This document shows, piece after piece, positions 40,526 through 45,702 of a DNA stretch of 45,702 nucleotides. The DNA is taken from the NCBI GenBank assembly GCA_014896535.1, contig JADBKE010000014.1, forward strand, positions 1 to 45,702. The letters run 5' to 3'. Source of the DNA: Candidatus Fermentithermobacillaceae bacterium (GTDB taxonomy: Bacteria; Bacillota; Sulfobacillia; Fermentithermobacillales; DUSS01). Position 1 is the first letter of the stretch; every line of letters starts with the position of its first letter. The position numbers and the translations under genes were made by a program. Under the pieces are notes generated by a model, which was not told the DNA's origin, did not search any database, and saw nothing but the letters and a program-made list of their open reading frames with translations.

Positions 40526-40918
40526 AACTTCGTGCGGCAGGCGCCGGACGCGGGGGGGGCGGAGCCACCGGTGCGAGGAAAGCGTATCGCGGGGTTGCCG
40601 CGCTGCATCCCTCGGGCTTTCTTCGAGTCGCCGCGTAGGTTCTCGGTGAGGCTCCGGCACGGGCGAGTACACGTACACACGCTTTCGGTTTTCTTCGAGT
40701 CGCCGCGTAGGTTCTCGGTAAGGCTGCGCCTGAGAGTGGCGACGCGAAGAGAGCAGGTGTGGTGTGTTTTCGGACGACTTGACCGGCTCTAACCGCCCTC
40801 GGAGGCGGCAAACAACAGCAAACCAGGAGACAAGGCCGGAAGTAGCGAAAAGGGTGAGCGCGGAGGGAACCCGGAGCTCTCTTGTGCGTCGTTAAGATGA
40901 CGGGAAGGGTGTGACGAC
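40526..40918. repeat. Intergenic region with a second pair of 36-bp direct repeats (40618-40725)
   Basis: Copies at 40618-40653 and 40690-40725 start TTTCTTCGAGTCGCCGCG and end CTCGGTRAGGCT, with one mismatch and a 36-bp spacer. The rest of the roughly 390-nt gap shows no gene. It should contain the promoter of the ABC ATPase gene. Confidence 0.75.
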
Positions 40919-41650
40919 ATGATCTCTGTGCGCGGACTCGAAAAGGAATACACTATGGGCAAGCTAAAGCTCAAGGTATTGAAGGGAATAGACCTGGATG
41001 TCCCTGAAGGCCAGTTCGTGGCCATCATGGGTCCGTCGGGTTCGGGCAAGACCACCCTGATGAACATCCTGGGATGCCTGGATAAGCCCACTTCCGGCCA
41101 CTATTTCCTTGCGGGAGAAGACGTGAGCAAGAAGAGGGACGATGAGCTCGCCGACATCCGCAACAGGAAAGTGGGCTTCGTTTTCCAGACGTCCAACCTC
41201 CTGGCGCGAACGACGGCCCTGGCCAACGTGGAGCTTCCCCTCGTTTACCGGGGGATGTCTCGCCGCGAGAGGCGCGAACGGGCGGAAAGAGCGCTTGTCA
41301 TGGTAGGTCTCGGGGAACGCCTTAACCACCGGCCAAGCGAACTTTCCGGCGGAGAACAGCAAAGGGTGGCCATCGCCCGGGCGATCGTGGGAGACCCCAG
41401 TATAGTGCTGGCGGATGAACCCACGGGAAACCTGGACACCAGGTCAGGTGAGGAAGTGATGGCGATCTTCCAGCAGCTCCATGCGAAGGGAATTACCCTG
41501 GTGTTGGTGACGCACGATCCGGACATCGCCCGGCACGCCCAGCGGATAGTCAGGATAAGGGACGGGAGGATAGTGTCAGACGAATACGTCAAAGAGCCGC
41601 TGATAGCCGAGGAATTGCTCAAGACGCTTCCTGCCGAAGCGTCGGCTTGA
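40919..41650 (+). CDS. LolD/MacB-type ABC transporter ATP-binding protein (orphan)
   Basis: A 243-residue ATPase. Walker A is GPSGSGKTT (about residues 40-48), the Q-loop is in FVFQTSNLL, the signature is [15 protein letters not shown], Walker B is [12 protein letters not shown], and the switch His is in [22 protein letters not shown] and [12 protein letters not shown] are typical of the LolD/MacB/SalX group, whose partners are FtsX-like permeases acting in lipoprotein, peptide or antibiotic export and mechanotransmission. No permease is adjacent; the next gene is convergent. ATG at 40919 follows AAGGGTG by about 8 nt. Confidence 0.95.
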   Translation: MISVRGLEKEYTMGKLKLKVLKGIDLDVPEGQFVAIMGPSGSGKTTLMNILGCLDKPTSGHYFLAGEDVSKKRDDELADIRNRKVGFVFQTSNLLARTTALANVELPLVYRGMSRRERRERAERALVMVGLGERLNHRPSELSGGEQQRVAIARAIVGDPSIVLADEPTGNLDTRSGEEVMAIFQQLHAKGITLVLVTHDPDIARHAQRIVRIRDGRIVSDEYVKEPLIAEELLKTLPAEASA

Positions 41651-41710
41651 CCGGGTTCGCGGACCGGTTTGGCGCCTCTCCTGGTCGGTCTCACCATCCG
41701 GGTTGTTTCC

Positions 41711-42127
41711 TTATCCCGGAGCGCCCTGGAGGATCCGGGTCAGGAGCTCCTTTCCCTCGGGACTCTTGAAAAAGGTGAGGAGGACTTCTGATAGCGCTCT
41801 CCTGAATGAGGGAGACTTGATAGCTTCCTGAAGGACTTTGGCGAAGGTCTCCGGCGGCGTGTTCTCCACGATCTCCCTGACCAGGGCTTCAGCTTCCGGC
41901 GACGAGAAGATCTCTTGAACAGCGTCGCGAATAGCGGGCATGTTGAGGGGAGGCTGTCCTTTGGCGTTGGGGGATGTGAGGGCCAAGATCGAGTTCAACA
42001 CCGCCCCCGTCACTTCCGGAGGAAGAACGACGTACCCGCGAGCCAGACCGTAAAGCAGGCCCGCGGTGAAACACACACCCAGCACTACGCCAAGAGCAAC
42101 CAGCAGAAGGGACTTTGCCCACGACAT
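41711..42127 (-). CDS. Small membrane-anchored protein of unknown function
   Basis: A 138-residue protein. The N-terminal helix SLLLVALGVVLGVCFTAGLL acts as an uncleaved anchor, or as a signal with a Cys that is poorly placed for a lipobox. The remainder is a helical domain with two similar blocks, IRDAVQEIFSSPEAEALVRE and LQEAIKSPSFRRALSEVLLT, then FFKSPEGKELLTRIL. The repeated 'SPE-xx-L' pattern suggests a duplicated helical unit. ATG at 42127 is chosen; upstream codons of the open frame overlap the start region of lgt. It is divergent from lgt and convergent with the ABC ATPase. Confidence 0.7.
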   Translation of the reverse strand: MSWAKSLLLVALGVVLGVCFTAGLLYGLARGYVVLPPEVTGAVLNSILALTSPNAKGQPPLNMPAIRDAVQEIFSSPEAEALVREIVENTPPETFAKVLQEAIKSPSFRRALSEVLLTFFKSPEGKELLTRILQGAPG

Positions 42128-42230
42128 GATATCACCAGCCTTGCGGTTCTCGCTTTTCCTCAGGTGTCTATGATTTGCCTGTGGTAGATGCTTATACAAC
42201 AGTGGTATCATGGCATGCGGGGTGATGAGG

Positions 42231-43031
42231 GTGCATCCGGTTATTTTTCGCATAGGAAATGTCGAGTTCTACTCTTACGGCCTGATGCTTGGACTCGGAT
42301 ACGTTGCCGGAGTGCTGGTGGCTTCCTGGATGGCGAGAAAGCGAGGGATCGATCCGGATTCCCTCTTCTGGTTCTTCGTTCTGCTGCTCGTTGCCGGTGT
42401 CGCGGGCGGGAGGATCGCCTATGTGGCCCTTTATCCCTGGTACTACCGGGACGGGCTTTTGTCGGCGCTGAACATAAGGGACGGAGGTCTCAGCATGCAC
42501 GGAGTCCTGGCCGGCGGTATCGCCGCCGTCGCCGCGTATGCGAAGACGAAGAAAATACCCATGCCGAGACTCCTGGACATAATAGCCCCTGGCATAATCA
42601 TCGGTCAGAGCATCGGACGCATCGGCTGCTACCTCAACGGGTGCTGTTATGGGATTCCCACCGAGGGAACGTGGGGTTGCATGACCCGGTACGCGCCTCT
42701 TTTGAGGCATCCTTACCAGCTTTACGAGAGTGGGGCGGACTTCCTCATTTTCCTGGGTCTCCTGTGGTTGAGCTCGCGGGTCAAGAGGGAAGGCGACCTG
42801 TTTCTCGCATATCTCGGGAGCTACTCGTTTGCCCGGTTTTTCCTGGAATTCTTCAGAGACAACGAGTCTTACGTGTTCGGTCTGAGTTATGGCCAGGTCG
42901 CTTCGGCTGCTCTGGTAGTGCTTTCTCTGGTCCTGGCGTTTATTGGAAAACGGCAGGCGAGGGTCGCTGAGAATCCCGAAATGATGGCCCAAGAGGTGCC
43001 GGGACGCGACCGCGACGGGCAGCTAGGCTAG
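42231..43031 (+). CDS. lgt: Prolipoprotein diacylglyceryl transferase
   Basis: A 266-residue inner-membrane enzyme that moves diacylglycerol from phosphatidylglycerol to the lipobox Cys of prolipoproteins, the first step of lipoprotein maturation. Seven helices are expected. The family motifs are FYSYGLMLGLGYVAG, LSMHGVLAGGI and the signature GQSIGRIGCYLNGCCYG with the essential Arg, then HPYQLYES and ARFFLEFFRDNE. The Cys-rich signature variant is common in Bacillota. GTG at 42231 is preferred, with GGGGTGAT upstream; ATG 42225 and ATG 42210 are alternatives. It would modify the S41 lipoprotein seen in this window. Confidence 0.95.
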   Translation: MHPVIFRIGNVEFYSYGLMLGLGYVAGVLVASWMARKRGIDPDSLFWFFVLLLVAGVAGGRIAYVALYPWYYRDGLLSALNIRDGGLSMHGVLAGGIAAVAAYAKTKKIPMPRLLDIIAPGIIIGQSIGRIGCYLNGCCYGIPTEGTWGCMTRYAPLLRHPYQLYESGADFLIFLGLLWLSSRVKREGDLFLAYLGSYSFARFFLEFFRDNESYVFGLSYGQVASAALVVLSLVLAFIGKRQARVAENPEMMAQEVPGRDRDGQLG

Positions 43032-43335
43032 CTCGAAGAGGTAGCTAGAGGTAGCTAGAGGTAGCTTGAAGCTAGCTAGGAGGTAGCTAAATGTAGCTGC
43101 CGCGGTCCTCCGGGTGCTTGGGTGACCGCGTCGCTCTTGGTTCGCTGTGGTTGGAAAGGCGCGTTTGTACCGCGAACGTGCGGAGATCCGGCTTTAGAGC
43201 CGCATTGTGCGCCCTTTCGGAAGGATTTGTCTCCTGACATCAGAATTGATCCGTATCATTTGAGTGATTCGTTGCCAGCTGGATTTCAACGTCGTTGTCT
43301 GATAAGCGGGAGCGAACTCAGTGGAGGGTGCGGGT
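43032..43335. repeat. 10-bp tandem repeat (43038-43089) in an otherwise empty intergenic region
   Basis: GAGGTAGCTA occurs contiguously at 43038, 43048 and 43058 (last base T) and again at 43080, embedded in further TAGC-rich sequence directly after lgt. The rest of the roughly 300-nt gap holds no gene I can support. Confidence 0.6.
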
Positions 43336-45702
43336 GTGAGCCGGCCGAGCGAAGGAAAATACCTCAGGGCTGTCTTGGATGCTGCGACGAGACTCCTCTC
43401 CCAGCTGGACCGCGACGACCTTTTGACCCTGGTCGTCAGGGAAGTGGTGGGGATATTCGGGTGCAGAGAAGCCGGCTTTTATCTTACCGAGCGATCTTCG
43501 TCCAGCCTCGTGCTGGCGACGAGGGATTCCGCCGGCCGCCAGGGCGAACCTCTGGGGCGAAGATGTCGGATGGGCGAAGGCGCGGTGGGCATCGCGGCGG
43601 AAACCGGCCAGCCGTACGTATACGGTGAGTCCGGCCAGGACAACCGCGGGTGGGAAGTGGCGGTTCCCATCAAAATCGGAGAGGAAGTCATCGGAGTCCT
43701 CGACGTCGTATCCTGGCCGGGGCAGTTACTCGATGAGAACATCCTATTACCGCTGGAGCTCCTTGCCAATCTGTCCGCCTTGGCTCTACACGCAAGACGC
43801 CTTATCCGGCTAAATCGCGAGGGGCAAGACCGCTTGAACGCGATCCTCAACGCTGCCGACAGCGCGATATTGCTGATTGACCCCGAAGGGATAGTGAGGG
43901 TAGCCAACGGGAAGGCCGGAGAGCTCTTTGCGATGGACCCGGCCGTCATCAATGGCATGTCCTTGACAGAGCTTTTGAGGGAGAACGCGGGCTGGCGGAT
44001 TAAGGATCTCGACGCCTTCCAGGACTGGCTCTCCCTGGCTGACGCTATCTCCGGTCTTTCCGTGGAGGAGAGGGGCATGCCCGGCAAGTGTGAGCTGGAG
44101 ATGTCCCGCCACGGGAAGACGGCTTATTTTTCAGCCTACCTGTCGCCGGTCACCGATGCCTTCGGAAAATGCCTGGGTAAAATTCTGGTGATTTCCGACG
44201 TGACCGACCTTCGCAAAGCTCAGCGGGTGCTGATGGCGGTAAGCCAGACGGCCGCCGAAATCAACAGGAACCTCGACATCGAGGCGATTTTAGACCAGCT
44301 CATGAAGGCGGTAAAAGCCTACGTGCCGGTAGACGCCATGGTCATCCTGGGGGCCGACCGCGGGGGCAGGCTCACGGTGCTGGGAGCGCGTCCCGAGAAA
44401 CTTGAGCAGGATGTCGGTGTGTGCGGGTGCAAATATGAAGAGAAAATCGAGGAGGATTTCCTCGTCGATCTGATTTCAGATCTGGAGACCAGCTTGTTGG
44501 AAACTCGGGAGGGAGAAGGGCTGCCCTCGCGGGTGCTTCCCCGGGAGTTCCTCACGGCCCTTTACTCTCACGAAATGCGTTCTGTGATAGCGGTGCCGCT
44601 CTACCTCTCGGGCAGGATGATCGGGGTGTGGGTGCTGGGCGCCGTGCGCCCCCGAGCCTACTCCTACGACGACCTCGCCTTCTTAGAGCCGATGGCCGGG
44701 CATCTGGCCGCCGCGATCAACAACGCGATGCTCCTGGCGAGGACCCGCGAGATGTACAGGTCTTCGGTGAGGGCGCTCGCCGCCGCCGTGGACGCCCGAG
44801 ACAGCTACACGATGCATCACTCGGAACACGTGGCGCGGCTTGCTCGAGCCATGGCCGAGGAGATGGGTCTTGGTCCGGAAGAGGTGGAGATGATCGAGAT
44901 GGCCGGGTTGGTGCATGACGTGGGAAAGGTCGGTATACCCGACGCCATCTTGAACAAACCAGGTCCCCTGAGTCCGGCAGAGCGATCGATCATGATGGGA
45001 CATGCGCATATCGGCGCCAGCATCCTGGCGAGGGCCGGCATGATGGAAGAACTCGTGCCTCTCGTTCGACATCACCACGAGTGGTATGACGGTTCGGGGT
45101 ACCCTGACGGTCTCAAGGGTTCGGAGGTTCCCATAGGCGCCTGGATTTTGGCCGTGGCCGATGCTTTCGATACGATGATATCCGACCGGTCTTACAGACC
45201 GAGGCACGGTTTGGAAGAAGCGCGGAAAGAGCTGCGGCGCATGGCAGGGACTCAGTTCCATCCGGCGGTGGTCGAAGCCCTGGAGAGGGTGATTGAGAAG
45301 GCTCGCGGCGAGGATGCCGCGTGGTTCAAGGACATAGTACAGGAAGGTGCGGAATCGGTCGGGTCTTTACAGACGCGTCGGGCGACTCTGGCGGAGGAAG
45401 CTGTTGAGCCCATCAATGCGCGGGAGATCAGGGTTCTGCTCAGGATCGTGGACGAAATGAGGAAGCTCCTGGACATACGGGAGCTCATGAACCACGTGGT
45501 CGATATCATCCACGAGGAAATGGGCTACAGAAACTGCGCGGTCCTCTTGCCCGACGATACCTGGTCCCACCTGGTCATCGTGGCATCCAGGGGGATGTCC
45601 GGCGGGATCGTCGGTTTAAGGCTGCCAAAAGGGACGGGGATATCGTGGTGGGTCATGGAGCACGGACTACCCCAGAACATCGGCGACGTGACCAAGGATC
45701 AT
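43336..45702 (+). CDS. GAF-PAS-GAF-HD-GYP-GAF signalling protein, probable c-di-GMP phosphodiesterase (partial)
   Basis: At least 789 residues; the frame is open to the window edge. A GAF domain (about 15-150, with CRMGEGAVGIAAETGQPYVY) is followed by a PAS domain (about 160-290, DRLNAILNAADSAILLIDPE). A second GAF comes next (about 305-460, MRSVIAVPLYLSGRMIGVWV). The HD-GYP phosphodiesterase domain follows (about 480-655): HHSEHVARLARAMAEEMGL, VHDVGKVGIPD, MMGHAHIGASIL, RHHHEWYDGSGYPDGLKG, AVADAFDTMISDRSYR. HD, HH and GYP metal/substrate motifs are all present. A third GAF begins near 685 and is cut off. GTG at 43336 follows GGAGGGTG by about 6 nt. No membrane helix is seen, so it is likely a cytoplasmic sensor degrading cyclic di-GMP or a related dinucleotide. 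Confidence 0.93.
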   Translation, partial: MSRPSEGKYLRAVLDAATRLLSQLDRDDLLTLVVREVVGIFGCREAGFYLTERSSSSLVLATRDSAGRQGEPLGRRCRMGEGAVGIAAETGQPYVYGESGQDNRGWEVAVPIKIGEEVIGVLDVVSWPGQLLDENILLPLELLANLSALALHARRLIRLNREGQDRLNAILNAADSAILLIDPEGIVRVANGKAGELFAMDPAVINGMSLTELLRENAGWRIKDLDAFQDWLSLADAISGLSVEERGMPGKCELEMSRHGKTAYFSAYLSPVTDAFGKCLGKILVISDVTDLRKAQRVLMAVSQTAAEINRNLDIEAILDQLMKAVKAYVPVDAMVILGADRGGRLTVLGARPEKLEQDVGVCGCKYEEKIEEDFLVDLISDLETSLLETREGEGLPSRVLPREFLTALYSHEMRSVIAVPLYLSGRMIGVWVLGAVRPRAYSYDDLAFLEPMAGHLAAAINNAMLLARTREMYRSSVRALAAAVDARDSYTMHHSEHVARLARAMAEEMGLGPEEVEMIEMAGLVHDVGKVGIPDAILNKPGPLSPAERSIMMGHAHIGASILARAGMMEELVPLVRHHHEWYDGSGYPDGLKGSEVPIGAWILAVADAFDTMISDRSYRPRHGLEEARKELRRMAGTQFHPAVVEALERVIEKARGEDAAWFKDIVQEGAESVGSLQTRRATLAEEAVEPINAREIRVLLRIVDEMRKLLDIRELMNHVVDIIHEEMGYRNCAVLLPDDTWSHLVIVASRGMSGGIVGLRLPKGTGISWWVMEHGLPQNIGDVTKDH

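Overview
The window looks like chromosomal DNA of a GC-rich, endospore-forming Bacillota (Firmicutes) lineage, perhaps a thermophilic or uncultured clostridial-type group. This rests on a pdaB-type sporulation deacetylase, strong purine-rich ribosome sites, many GTG/TTG starts, a TPP-riboswitch/ThiT thiamine module, a Firmicutes-type Lgt and an HD-GYP signalling protein. The taxonomic placement is inference. No rRNA, tRNA, transposase or phage gene was recognised.

Layout. 0.3-7 kb: two tandem mgtE Mg2+ transporter copies (the downstream one decayed), a MutT-like Nudix hydrolase, a nitroreductase, a PflX-type radical SAM protein and a HIRAN-domain protein. 7.4-11 kb: a three-gene ABC-2 export operon. 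11.3-13.7 kb: an ECF sigma factor overlapping a coiled-coil gene, and a 3-hydroxyacyl-CoA dehydrogenase. 14-20.5 kb: a MATE efflux pump, a DUF1189-like membrane protein, an S41-family lipoprotein protease and an unrecognised secreted or membrane protein, followed by gene-poor DNA. 20.6-24.8 kb: a glutaredoxin-like protein, a class V aminotransferase, a minisatellite tract, an AbrB/PIN pair whose PIN partner lacks catalytic acids, and an adenosine-specific kinase-family protein. 25-28.8 kb: an amino-acid permease, then a thiamine operon on the minus strand (promoter, TPP riboswitch, ThiT, a tetrapeptide-repeat ORF, thiamine pyrophosphokinase). 28.8-30.1 kb: a gene-free repeat island. 30.3-33.2 kb: a glycerate kinase-Nudix fusion and an M19 dipeptidase. 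33.4-36.4 kb: a tight cluster of two small membrane proteins, a YbaB-like protein, a disordered protein and PdaB. 36.5-40.4 kb: a strong sigma-A-type promoter driving a membrane protein and a large lipase-fold protein without its nucleophile. 40.9-45.7 kb: an orphan LolD-type ATPase, a small membrane protein, Lgt, and a GAF-PAS-GAF-HD-GYP-GAF protein that runs off the right edge.

The most unusual content is repeat DNA. At 29199-29960 there are 18 copies of a 17-21 bp dyad, consensus TGCCAA-N5-TTkGCA, spaced at exactly 42 bp (four helical turns) apart from one 72-bp step. Four other intergenic sites each hold one pair of 36-37 bp direct repeats separated by 34-37 bp, with a different repeat sequence at each site. 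Several 9-13 bp minisatellites also occur. In addition, three genes (ECF sigma factor, amino-acid permease, thiamine pyrophosphokinase) have conserved N-terminal sequence upstream of the first ATG/GTG/TTG and appear to start on ATC or CTG after a good ribosome site, or to contain indels.
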